Origin: CAYVCG01 sp964449985
GTDB lineage: Bacteria > Bacillota > Clostridia > Lachnospirales > WRAX01
DNA: 36,524 nucleotides
Direction of reading: 5' to 3'
Assembly: GCA_964449985.1 (NCBI GenBank)
Contig: CAYVCG010000012.1
Coordinates: 1-36,524 of the forward strand
Positions 1-7,458 of the stretch are shown piece after piece. Both the position numbers and the translations under genes were made by a program. How positions within the stretch are numbered: position 1 is the first letter of the stretch; the number at the start of each line of letters is the position of its first letter. The notes under the pieces are model-generated. The model was not told the DNA's origin. It was given only the letters and a program-made list of their open reading frames with translations, and did not search any database.

Positions 1-16
1 GCTTTAAGCTTTTTTG

Positions 17-45
17 AACCTCCGGCCTAGCCGGAGGTTTTCTTT
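17..45. terminator. Bidirectional intrinsic terminator
   Basis: A perfect 10-bp stem (17-26 with 30-39, loop CTA) is followed by a T-rich run on the plus strand and preceded by T/A on the other side. It probably ends a gene lying left of the window. It also separates that gene from the antisense RNA unit at 53-141. Confidence 0.8.
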
Positions 46-52
46 ATACAAA

Positions 53-141
53 AAAATAACCGCCCACGTCTCCAAACTGTGCGGTTATTTTAATTAACTA
101 AACATTCTGGTGGCTAACCGCTTTTGCGATTGCCTCTTTAC
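53..141 (-). ncRNA. Orphan antitoxin-like antisense RNA (copy 1)
   Basis: This is a near copy of the antisense RNA unit at 382-471: the same 11-bp terminator stem (53-63 with 81-91) and the same GGTGGCTAACCGC tail (109-121). On the minus strand it has its own promoter: -35 TTTACA (176-171), 17-base spacer, -10 TAATCT (153-148) with an extended-10 TG. The RNA would be about 89 nt. No toxin ORF lies on the opposite strand, because the homology stops where the toxin stop codon would be. I infer an orphan or decoy antitoxin left after toxin loss. No expression evidence is available. Confidence 0.55.
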
Positions 142-207
142 AATAATAGATTATCATAAATAATTTATTTTGTAAATATTGTTTTTATTAGCAATTAATG
201 TTATTTT

Positions 208-213
208 TATTAT
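208..213 (+). promoter_or_regulatory. Candidate -10 element of the toxin promoter
   Basis: TATTAT precedes a GGGCAATC stretch that resembles the 5' end of the antisense RNAs. The best -35 at 17 bases (TTATTA) is weak. A start near 218-220 would give a leader of about 85 nt. Confidence 0.35.
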
Positions 214-270
214 AGGGCAATCAAAAAAGTGAAAAACCGACAAGATTTCTTTGGTGGGTTTTAAGCAAGA

Positions 271-300
271 GCGGTTAGCCACCCTCACAAAGGGGGTGGG
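271..300 (+). promoter_or_regulatory. Toxin leader hairpin sequestering the ribosome binding site
   Basis: CCACCC (279-284) pairs with GGGTGG (294-299), burying the G-rich Shine-Dalgarno just before the ATG at 305. GCGGTTA (271-277) can also pair with TAACCGC (386-392) in the terminator, a 5'-3' contact like those that keep type I toxin mRNAs silent until processed. The pairings are read from sequence; the silencing role is inferred. Confidence 0.5.
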
Positions 301-304
301 GCTA

Positions 305-388
305 ATGACTACATATGAAGCAATATCTTTAATGATTTGTTTCGGAACACTTATCGTAGCCATCCTTAATTTTAAGGCAAAAAAATAA
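305..388 (+). CDS. Putative holin-like toxin (type I toxin-antitoxin)
   Basis: A 27-residue peptide starts MTTYEAISLM, continues as one hydrophobic helix and ends in basic residues (NFKAKK). This matches the short holin-like toxin family (Hol_Tox; related in type to TxpA/BsrG), which act at the cytoplasmic membrane. The ATG follows a very G-rich ribosome site (292-300). The stop codon lies inside the 5' arm of the terminator at 382-420, and a convergent antisense RNA covers this 3' end. Recognition rests on the conserved TYEA-[IL]-SLM start, the length and the antisense arrangement. Toxicity is inferred. A second, toxin-less copy of the 3' module lies at 53-134. Confidence 0.75.
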   Translation: MTTYEAISLMICFGTLIVAILNFKAKK

Positions 389-420
389 CCGCCCATCCTC
401 CAAGATCCCGCGGTTATTTT
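382..420. terminator. Shared terminator of toxin mRNA and antisense RNA
   Basis: An 11-bp stem (AAAATAACCGC at 382-392 with its complement at 410-420) has A/T flanks on both sides, so it can end both the plus-strand toxin mRNA and the minus-strand antisense RNA. Confidence 0.7.
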
Positions 421-464
421 TAAGTAACTAAGAATTCTGGTGGCTAACCGCTTTTGCGATTGCC
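382..464. repeat. Direct repeat of the antisense/terminator module (other copy 53-134)
   Basis: About 82 bp occur twice in the same orientation. The stem arms and the 24-26 bases after CTGGTGGCTAACCGC are identical; the loop and the linker between them differ. The toxin gene lies between the copies, so recombination could delete it. Confidence 0.8.
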
Positions 465-471
465 CTTTATT
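384..471 (-). ncRNA. Antisense RNA antitoxin (copy 2)
   Basis: The minus-strand promoter is -35 TTTACT (506-501), 17-base spacer, -10 TAAAAT (483-478) preceded by TGC, an extended -10. A start near 471 gives an RNA of about 88 nt ending at the shared terminator, overlapping the 3' end of the toxin mRNA as in TxpA/RatA. It carries GCGGTTAGCCACC (451-439), the same sequence found in the toxin leader (271-283), so both RNAs share a 5' element rather than being complementary there. The complementary part is the 3' overlap. Confidence 0.65.
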
Positions 472-517
472 AAATAAATTTTAGCATACAATTAACAAAA
501 AGTAAAGTACTAATACC

Positions 518-2896
518 TCAATATTTTTTCCAGAACCTTGCAGCAACCACCGTCATGTCATCGTTCACGCATCCGTTTGATTTATTTTTCGCCTCATCTA
601 TTATATAATCTGCTATATCCTGAGGGTTAAAAGAGTTTACGCCACTTAAAGCGTCTATAACCCAATCCTCTTTTTCATCACATTCACTGGCAACATCTAA
701 TATCCCATCCGTGACCATGAGAATTATGTCACCATCTTTCAACTGCTTTTTGGATATATCCAAATCAATGTTATTAACAGCTCCAACAGGCAGGCTCCAT
801 GAGCGGATAACTGAAACATTTCCATCGCGGGCCAAAAACGTTGACGACGCTCCAATCTTCATAAATTCCGCTTCACCTGTATAAAGATCTATTGAGCATA
901 TATCAAGCGTTGAAAAAGATTCTTGGCTTGATTTAAGAAGCAAAACAGAATTTATCATTTTAACAGACGTATCCTTGTCAAAACCTGTTTCTATAAACTC
1001 TTCCAGAAGCTCTACAGCAGCAGCACTCTCTTCCCTAGCTTTTTTGCCCGTCCCCATACCATCGGATAGCGCCAAAATGCACTGGCCATTTTTAAGCTCC
1101 ATATATGAATAGCTGTCTCCGCACTCCTTTTCCGTGTCTTTGGATGCTCTTGCCACTGCTCCCGTAAGACGGAATTGTTGCTCTTCAATAAAACTAAGAT
1201 TGCACGTAGACTTTCCGTTCCGCTTTGTAACAAAACAATTATTGTCATCATTTTTCATTTTCCTACCAAGAATCTTATTTATAAATGGCAATATCTCTTT
1301 TGTACAAACACTCTTGTTGTAACATGGACTATGCCTAAGATTAACCTCATATCTGCCAAGTTTGTTCTCAAGAACCATAACACTATCCACCTCTATCTTA
1401 TTTTTGTTTAATTCTTCAAGAATTTCTCGCTCTAAATCCTCTTTGAAATTCGCCTCGATATCTAAATCAACCGACAAGTTATCAATTATCTTGGATACTC
1501 CAGCCAATTGCTCCGAAACAAGCTCCCTGCTTTCAATTATCCTGTTATGCCATGCAAGATTTGATTTATAAATTTCAAACATCTTATTCACAGTTTCTGA
1601 AAACCTTATAACATTTTTACACATATCCCGAAAATCAGAAGGTATATCTGTTAATTCAATATGACCGTTTTTCTCACAAGCGTTTAACATTCCGAAAACT
1701 GCTTGATATGTATTGTAGAAATTACCTTCCCAGCATTGCGCTCTGTTTTCGCAATTATAACAAACATTGGCTGCCGTATCATCAATGAGGTTTGAGATAT
1801 CCTTTTGTGTCAGGCTTGTCCGTTTTTCCGATAGACCAGAAAATATCTTTGATAGCCGCAAAAATGCATTCGAAAACCCATGAAGCTTGTATACAGTGAG
1901 TTCTTTCAGCTTATCTATATGGCTTTCGGTATTGTCCAGAGCTGGATTTATTTTTGCTGATATATTAAACATCAGCTTATCCGGCATAAGAATAAAGGTT
2001 ATGCCCGCAAACAATATTGAAAACAAAAACTGAGTGTTTATCAAATCCGGCTGAACATAAAACGCTAATAAGATGCAACCTAATGCAAATCCTGCTGAAA
2101 CAAATTGCTTTGCAAGCTCTCTCATTCCCCCGGCGATAAGCCCGGCCATTCCCAGCATAACGATATATCCCGCCTGATCATAGCCTGATACGTTTAGTAA
2201 TAGTCCTAGCAATAACCCTGTTGTCGCTCCGGTGGTTAGCCCACCCTTGTTTGCCATAACCATGACGATCACGGCGGAAAAATAATACCTCAAAGATACT
2301 TCGCCGATAAATATGTCTGCGGAGCCTGCGACAAGCCCCCCCGCCAATATCGCAAGGCTTATAAGCTCCTCATTTGTCAGTGACCTGCGCTTTACTTTTC
2401 CGCCGATAACGCGCATACCTTTTTTGGTAATATAACTAACTGAAAAAATAAGTATGCCTTCTAAAACAGCCATTAATATGAAAAATAAATATCCTCCGTT
2501 TAAAAATGCAACAGTAACGCCTGATGCGGCCACTAGTATTCCGACTCCAACAGTCTGCCACATATTAATCCATCTTTTTTTTGTAATCACCCTTGAAAAA
2601 GCATTAAGCACACACATAATTCCAATACACAATATGTATTTTAGTGAGTCAAAAAACGTATATTTTGTCAATATCCCAGCAAGTGTGAAAAAAGCGGCTA
2701 TATAAAAGCTGCTCCCCTGCAAAAAAAATGATGATATGTATGCAATACCTAACGGATTCACATCCCCAAAGACTACAACCCTTCCCATAAAAAATCCCAG
2801 TGCGCTTATAGCAAAATCTGCCAAACCTTGTCTGGAAACGGTCAGCGCCGTGCCGTCTTTAAAGAAGCCCCTCTTTTTATTAACTGTCTTATCCAT
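518..2896 (-). CDS. spoIIE: Stage II sporulation protein E
   Basis: SpoIIE is the membrane-bound PP2C-type serine phosphatase that dephosphorylates SpoIIAA and so activates sigma-F in the forespore; it also localises to the polar septum with FtsZ. The 792-residue protein has about ten membrane segments in residues 40-320, a central regulatory region with a Cys cluster (NVCYNCENRAQC), and a C-terminal phosphatase domain with ECGDSYS, ALSDGMGTG, VTDGILD and NDDMTVV metal-binding motifs. Length and order match the family. I chose the ATG at 2896 because GGAGGG lies just upstream. An upstream start at 2929 would overlap the -10 box and has no ribosome site. It ends just before the toxin locus, with no clear terminator between. 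Confidence 0.93.
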   Translation of the reverse strand: MDKTVNKKRGFFKDGTALTVSRQGLADFAISALGFFMGRVVVFGDVNPLGIAYISSFFLQGSSFYIAAFFTLAGILTKYTFFDSLKYILCIGIMCVLNAFSRVITKKRWINMWQTVGVGILVAASGVTVAFLNGGYLFFILMAVLEGILIFSVSYITKKGMRVIGGKVKRRSLTNEELISLAILAGGLVAGSADIFIGEVSLRYYFSAVIVMVMANKGGLTTGATTGLLLGLLLNVSGYDQAGYIVMLGMAGLIAGGMRELAKQFVSAGFALGCILLAFYVQPDLINTQFLFSILFAGITFILMPDKLMFNISAKINPALDNTESHIDKLKELTVYKLHGFSNAFLRLSKIFSGLSEKRTSLTQKDISNLIDDTAANVCYNCENRAQCWEGNFYNTYQAVFGMLNACEKNGHIELTDIPSDFRDMCKNVIRFSETVNKMFEIYKSNLAWHNRIIESRELVSEQLAGVSKIIDNLSVDLDIEANFKEDLEREILEELNKNKIEVDSVMVLENKLGRYEVNLRHSPCYNKSVCTKEILPFINKILGRKMKNDDNNCFVTKRNGKSTCNLSFIEEQQFRLTGAVARASKDTEKECGDSYSYMELKNGQCILALSDGMGTGKKAREESAAAVELLEEFIETGFDKDTSVKMINSVLLLKSSQESFSTLDICSIDLYTGEAEFMKIGASSTFLARDGNVSVIRSWSLPVGAVNNIDLDISKKQLKDGDIILMVTDGILDVASECDEKEDWVIDALSGVNSFNPQDIADYIIDEAKNKSNGCVNDDMTVVAARFWKKY

Positions 2897-2928
2897 TGCA
2901 TCTCTCCCTCCAAACCTTGCTATGCTCA

Positions 2929-3004
2929 ATTATATAGAAATATGCCTGATTTAATTGTAAATTTTTGGAAATAATTAATTTTTTTTAAATATAATTTTCG
3001 ACAA
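2929..3004 (-). promoter_or_regulatory. Spo0A-dependent sigma-A promoter of spoIIE
   Basis: On the minus strand -35 TTTACA (2961-2956) and -10 TATAAT (2934-2929) are separated by 21 bases, and a consensus 0A box TTGTCGAA (3004-2997) lies 35 bases upstream of the -35. Spo0A-activated spoII promoters in Bacillus have this unusually long spacing. The sequence elements are seen; control by Spo0A is inferred. Confidence 0.65.
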
Positions 3005-3085
3005 AAAAAGAGTTAAAGAAGCAATTCGCATACAATTTCATCCCTTTAAATATGCCAACGCAAGCAAAAAAATACCAAATAGCAA

Positions 3086-3114
3086 TTGACAAAAGGCCAA
3101 TAAACGTATATACT
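3086..3114 (+). promoter_or_regulatory. Consensus sigma-A promoter of tRNA-Pro
   Basis: TTGACA (3086-3091), 17-base spacer, TATACT (3109-3114), placed about a dozen bases before the tRNA. Confidence 0.85.
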
Positions 3115-3125
3115 ATCTAAAGCAA

Positions 3126-3200
<75 letters not shown>

Positions 3201-3216
3201 TGTTTCCCGAAAAATT

Positions 3217-3250
3217 AACCACTCGCTTAAACGGGTGGTTTTTTTATTTT
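3217..3250 (+). terminator. Intrinsic terminator of tRNA-Pro
   Basis: AACCACTCG (3217-3225) pairs with CGGGTGGTT (3232-3240), with one T-G pair, followed by a run of T. Confidence 0.85.
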
Positions 3251-3280
3251 CTTGACATATCAAGGGAATATTTTCACATA

Positions 3281-3317
3281 AAAAGGGCTATCGACTAAAT
3301 TTGCCGACAGCCCTTTT
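3281..3317 (-). terminator. Intrinsic terminator of the aldolase gene
   Basis: AAAAGGGCT (3281-3289) pairs with AGCCCTTTT (3309-3317), with T residues following on the minus strand, 50 bases past the aldolase stop. Confidence 0.75.
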
Positions 3318-3366
3318 GCTGTTAAAATGTTATTAATTTCGTTTTAAAGCCTTGCCATATTATATT

Positions 3367-4311
3367 TTACAGTGAATTAACCGAACCTAAAACATCCTTT
3401 ATCTTTGCTTCGATCATCTTTTGGATAGCCACCCTAGCATCGCCTAAATATCCACGTGGGTCGAATGCTTCTGGTTTTTCGCCGAAATGCTTTCTTATAG
3501 CTGCCGTCATCGCAAGCCTGATATCGGTATCCATATTTATCTTGCAAACAGCCATAGAAGCCGCTTTTCTAAGCATTTCATTTGGCATACCCATAGCGCC
3601 GTCAATCTTGCCGCCATATTTATTGCATGTCGCTACACAGTCTTGGTCAACACTGGAAGCACCATGAAGAACAATTGGGAAATCGTGAATGCCTGCTGCT
3701 TCAAGCTTTTCAGTAATTTTTTCAAGCCTTGCAAAATCAATCTTTGCTTCGCCTTTAAATTTATATGCACCATGGCTTGTCCCTATTGCTATAGCGAGGG
3801 AATCTACGCCTGTTCTCTTAACAAAGTCAGCCGCTTGATCGGGGTCTGTATAAGTTGCATTTTCAGCGGAAACGTTTACATCGTCTTCAACGCCTGCAAG
3901 CTTGCCCAATTCCGCCTCAACAACAACGCCGCGCGCATGAGCATACTCAACAACTTCTTTAGTTTTAGCGACATTCTCTTCATAATCATAATGGGAACCA
4001 TCAAACATAACAGATGTGAAACCAATATCAATAACGTCTTTAACTGTTTCAAAATCCGGGCCATGGTCAAGATGCAACGCAAGGTCTATGCCTGTTTCTT
4101 TTACTGCCGCATCTACCATTCCTTTTAAATAATGCGCCCCAGCGAATTTAAACGCACTTTTGCTAACCTGCAATATAACAGCGGAATTTTGTGCTTTTGC
4201 AGCCCAGCACACGGCCTGTATAATCTCCATATTATTAATATTGAATGCGCCGATAGCATATTTCCCTTCAAATGCCTTTTTAAACATTTCTTTAGTTGTA
4301 ACCAAAGCCAT
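3367..4311 (-). CDS. fba: Class II fructose-bisphosphate aldolase
   Basis: The enzyme splits fructose-1,6-bisphosphate into DHAP and glyceraldehyde-3-phosphate in glycolysis, using zinc. The 314-residue protein shows GAFNINNME near the start, the zinc-binding ALHLDHGPDFE motif, FTSVMFDGSHYDYEEN, VEAELGKLAG, AIGTSHGAYKF, VLHGASS and the phosphate-binding KINMDTD. These identify the FbaA/YdjI-type class IIA/B enzyme. The ATG at 4311 is preceded by GGAGGG at 7 bases; the in-frame TTG farther upstream is less likely. It is monocistronic, with its own terminator at 3281-3317. Confidence 0.95.
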   Translation of the reverse strand: MALVTTKEMFKKAFEGKYAIGAFNINNMEIIQAVCWAAKAQNSAVILQVSKSAFKFAGAHYLKGMVDAAVKETGIDLALHLDHGPDFETVKDVIDIGFTSVMFDGSHYDYEENVAKTKEVVEYAHARGVVVEAELGKLAGVEDDVNVSAENATYTDPDQAADFVKRTGVDSLAIAIGTSHGAYKFKGEAKIDFARLEKITEKLEAAGIHDFPIVLHGASSVDQDCVATCNKYGGKIDGAMGMPNEMLRKAASMAVCKINMDTDIRLAMTAAIRKHFGEKPEAFDPRGYLGDARVAIQKMIEAKIKDVLGSVNSL

Positions 4312-4475
4312 AGAAAAACCCTCCAATTATTATTTCAAATGAATAAACAAAATTCATTTTTCACGGATATTAATATTATACACATATTTTACAATATATT
4401 ACATGAACTCTATTGTAATACAAATCAACATAGATTACAAGGCTTATTTAACAAATTGCTAAATAATTATCAAGC
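4312..4475. other. AT-rich intergenic region upstream of the aldolase
   Basis: This lies between the divergent aldolase and SpoIID-like genes, on the left of gap 1. It is very AT-rich, with a minus-strand TATAAT-like sequence near 4373 but no convincing -35. I see no gene or RNA here. Confidence 0.5.
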
Positions 4476-4530
4476 ACTTTTTATATTGAAATAAACCCTC
4501 TATTGCCCTAAAATTATCTTATAAATACCA
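4476..4530. repeat. 55-bp sequence repeated across gap 1 (other copy 4631-4685)
   Basis: The 55 bases ending the left contig are identical to the 55 bases starting the right contig. An exact 55-base overlap is what a k=55 assembly graph leaves at contig ends, so these are probably one genomic sequence written twice. Confidence 0.9.
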
Positions 4531-4630
4531 NNNNNNNNNNNNNNNNNNNNNNNNNNNNNNNNNNNNNNNNNNNNNNNNNNNNNNNNNNNNNNNNNNNNNN
4601 NNNNNNNNNNNNNNNNNNNNNNNNNNNNNN
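4531..4630. other. Assembly gap 1 (100 N), probably artificial
   Basis: A placeholder of exactly 100 N between two identical 55-mers. The contigs probably overlap, so real missing sequence may be zero. Confidence 0.85.
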
Positions 4631-4690
4631 ACTTTTTATATTGAAATAAACCCTCTATTGCCCTAAAATTATCTTATAAATACCAAAGTT

Positions 4691-4720
4691 GTAATATATA
4701 GTACATGCCTTGCATAAAAT
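4691..4720 (+). promoter_or_regulatory. Sigma-E-like promoter of the SpoIID-like gene
   Basis: GTAATATA (4691-4698), 14-base spacer, CATAAAAT (4713-4720) resembles the mother-cell sigma-E consensus (GTCATATT / CATACAAT). Bacillus spoIID is a sigma-E gene, which agrees. Based on similarity only. Confidence 0.4.
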
Positions 4721-4796
4721 TGTTGTATAGAGATATGCCCTTTTCGTGCCACGACATGAACATAGCTCAAAATTTTTTTAAACAGGAGGATATTTT

Positions 4797-7337
4797 ATGA
4801 ACAAAAGAATAAGACTTGCGCTGCTGATTTTACTTGCGGCGTGCTGTTTAATTTTTGTTTCCTGCGATACTAATCAAACGGAAGCCCTTCCTACACCTAC
4901 TGATTTATTACCCACGGAAACAGAATCTGAAAATCAGGTTATCCAAACTTTTCAACAACAGATTCCGTCCCCTTCTGCCACCCCTTCAGAAACATCTTAT
5001 GAGAGGGTTGCTTATGCTGGGGATAACGTGCCTGTTTCAAGAGGGCTTGTCGCTAAAATGCTTTCGCTGATTAACTCCGATATATCAGAAATAACTCAAA
5101 TGACAAGAGAAATCGCGTTTACAGACACTTCTCCCGATGCATGGTATGATAAATACATAAATGCAGCAGTTTCGCAAGGCCTTATGAGCGGAGGCGGAAA
5201 GGAATTTATGCCGGACAAGCCTCTGACGATAAATCAGGCACAGCTTCTTCTGGATAAAATAGATCCAAATAATAAAATCAAAATCCAAATAACAGATGAG
5301 AATAAGGATAAAGCCATTTCTTATGCGCTCTGGACGGATTTGTATTATAAACTTCTGACGAATCTGAGCGGAGATAAATCAATTTCAGAAAAGTTTGGTA
5401 TAAACTTGAGCGATATTATAATCCTTGCAACGCCGGGAAACAACAAAAAGCTTACTGGCTGGAACATGATAACAGCAAATGGCCCAATGACATACGATGG
5501 GCTTTCGATGGATGATTATATAGACAAAAAAATAAGCATTTTAAAAAAGGATTCTGAGGTTATTGCGTTCCTTGGCGTTTCTGATAACGCGCCTGTCATA
5601 AAAAATGCTTATATCGTTTCTATGACAGGCCAAGCAATAACTATATTCTCCGGCGGAGCGGAAAGAACATATTCATATAATTTACAAAACCTCCCAAACG
5701 GCAGAGTTTGTGACATAAAAATAAACGGCTCAAATGCCGAAGCTATAAACATTTATAACGAAAGCCTATCCGGCACAATTAAAAAGGCGACATCAAGCGC
5801 AATTGAGTTGGAAGGCAAAGGCGAGCTGAAATTAGATAGCGATACAAAAATATACTCTGTACTTGATGGAGTTCCAAAATGGAAAACAATATCGGCTGTA
5901 ACGATGGGAACCGATATTGCTGATTATATAGTCGATAACGGACGTGTTTGTGCAATACTTATTGTTAAAACAACCCTACCGCAAAAAATTAGAATAGCAA
6001 TAAACACGAGTGGATACAAAGGACTTATACACGACAGCGTCAGTATAACATCGGATGGTGATTTTAATGTGCGAATAGGGAAAGAGACAAAAAAATATAC
6101 AGCTAAAGAAGTTTTTACAATATCAAAATCCGATGACAACGTTTTTGTTGAAGACATAAAAAGAATTTATATAGAACCGGCAAAAAATGATGGTAAGCTG
6201 CAAATAACAAGCATAACCCGAAATTGGCCCAACAGTGAAAGCCCAAAATATCGTGGAAAGCTGGAAATAGGGCTTGAAGATGAGGGTTATTCCATCATAA
6301 ATGAAACCACAATAGATGAGTATTTGTATGCTGTCGTTCCCAGCGAAATGCCGACCTCTCACGGACTGGAAGCCGCAAAGGTTCAGGCGGTTACAGCAAG
6401 GAGCTATGCTTATAATCAATATTATGCAAATAGATTTTATAAATATGGCGCAAACATTGATGATTCGGTTAGCTGCCAAGTATACAATAATATTCCAGAA
6501 AACGAAACATCTATCAAGGCTGTTAAAGAGACCTCAGGAGAATGCCTCACATATAATAATGCAGTTATTTCTGCAAACTATTTTTCAACATCATGCGGAG
6601 TTACTGCAAACGCCGGGGATGTTTGGGCTGGACCCACAGGAGCCTTCCCCATAGATTCCGCCATATATTTAAAATCTGTAAAGCAATATACATCAGGAGA
6701 TTATGGAGATTTGAGCCAAGAAGAAAATGCATACAAATTTTTAAAAGATACAAACGTTAAATCTTATGATAGCGGTTTTCCATGGTTCCGTTGGAATGTC
6801 GAAATGACGTCTGAGGAAATAGCGGTTTCTATAAACTCAAACATAAAGTCTAGATACGCGGCTAATAAAAAGCTAATTCTTACGTTCGATCCTGATAAAA
6901 ACGTATACAAAAGCCTTCCAATCGACTCAATCGGAGATTTGGTTGATATGGAAGTTATTGAACGCGGACAAGGCGGAAATATTTTAAAGCTTAAAATAAC
7001 AGGCACAAAAGCCACAGTTTTAGTATTGACAGAATACAATATCAGAATGCTTATTAAGCCAACACCGGCAACCTCCGGCGGTAAAACAATCGTTATGAAC
7101 CGTGTTGACAACACGACCGTAAACAATTATTCGTTAATGCCAAGCGCTTTCTTCGTCTTTGATAAAACGACCGATGATAAAGGAAAATTGACCAAAATAA
7201 CGTTTTATGGCGGCGGCAATGGCCATGGTGTTGGTATGAGCCAAGAAGGCGTTAAAGGTATGATTGATGCGGGATTTAAATTCGAAGAGATTCTAAAACA
7301 TTTTTATCAGGGAACACAGATTAAAAAAATGATTTAA
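4797..7337 (+). CDS. SpoIID/LytB-domain lipoprotein with SLH domain
   Basis: SpoIID is a lytic transglycosylase that cleaves glycan strands with stripped peptides during engulfment. This 846-residue protein starts with a lipoprotein signal (FVSC, Cys23), a Pro/Thr/Ser linker, and one SLH-like domain at about 75-155 (AFTDTSPDAWYDKYINAA...GLMSGG). Residues 160-490 are unassigned. The SpoIID domain runs from about 495 to the end: DEYLYAVVPSEMP with the likely catalytic Glu517, AAKVQAVTARSYA, Cys residues in SVSCQVY and STSCGV, and a final GNGHGVGMSQEG. It is much longer than Bacillus SpoIID (about 340 residues), so it may be a paralogue acting in vegetative wall remodelling. The start follows CAGGAGG. 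Confidence 0.85.
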   Translation: MNKRIRLALLILLAACCLIFVSCDTNQTEALPTPTDLLPTETESENQVIQTFQQQIPSPSATPSETSYERVAYAGDNVPVSRGLVAKMLSLINSDISEITQMTREIAFTDTSPDAWYDKYINAAVSQGLMSGGGKEFMPDKPLTINQAQLLLDKIDPNNKIKIQITDENKDKAISYALWTDLYYKLLTNLSGDKSISEKFGINLSDIIILATPGNNKKLTGWNMITANGPMTYDGLSMDDYIDKKISILKKDSEVIAFLGVSDNAPVIKNAYIVSMTGQAITIFSGGAERTYSYNLQNLPNGRVCDIKINGSNAEAINIYNESLSGTIKKATSSAIELEGKGELKLDSDTKIYSVLDGVPKWKTISAVTMGTDIADYIVDNGRVCAILIVKTTLPQKIRIAINTSGYKGLIHDSVSITSDGDFNVRIGKETKKYTAKEVFTISKSDDNVFVEDIKRIYIEPAKNDGKLQITSITRNWPNSESPKYRGKLEIGLEDEGYSIINETTIDEYLYAVVPSEMPTSHGLEAAKVQAVTARSYAYNQYYANRFYKYGANIDDSVSCQVYNNIPENETSIKAVKETSGECLTYNNAVISANYFSTSCGVTANAGDVWAGPTGAFPIDSAIYLKSVKQYTSGDYGDLSQEENAYKFLKDTNVKSYDSGFPWFRWNVEMTSEEIAVSINSNIKSRYAANKKLILTFDPDKNVYKSLPIDSIGDLVDMEVIERGQGGNILKLKITGTKATVLVLTEYNIRMLIKPTPATSGGKTIVMNRVDNTTVNNYSLMPSAFFVFDKTTDDKGKLTKITFYGGGNGHGVGMSQEGVKGMIDAGFKFEEILKHFYQGTQIKKMI

Positions 7338-7351
7338 AAATACAGACCGCT

Positions 7352-7395
7352 AATAGCCCACTTCATGAGTGATTTCATGATAGTGGGTTATATAT
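7352..7395. terminator. Hairpin after the SpoIID-like gene, likely terminator
   Basis: AATAGCCCACT near 7351-7361 pairs with AGTGGGTTAT near 7381-7390. The T run after it is poor, so efficiency is uncertain. Confidence 0.45.
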
Positions 7396-7458
7396 TATAG
7401 AAATATATGATACGGTATTGTAATTAATAAGTAATATTTAATAAGTACTAGTTAACTG

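Noticed and set aside
53..464. CRISPR-like reading of the two near-identical segments
   Set aside because: There are only two copies, about 330 bases apart with a gene between them, and each is a promoter-terminator unit. This is a duplicated antisense module.
3487..4128. A 213-codon open frame on the plus strand opposite the aldolase gene
   Set aside because: The minus strand encodes a complete class II aldolase with all motifs; the plus frame has no ribosome site or known domain and is a by-product of codon use.
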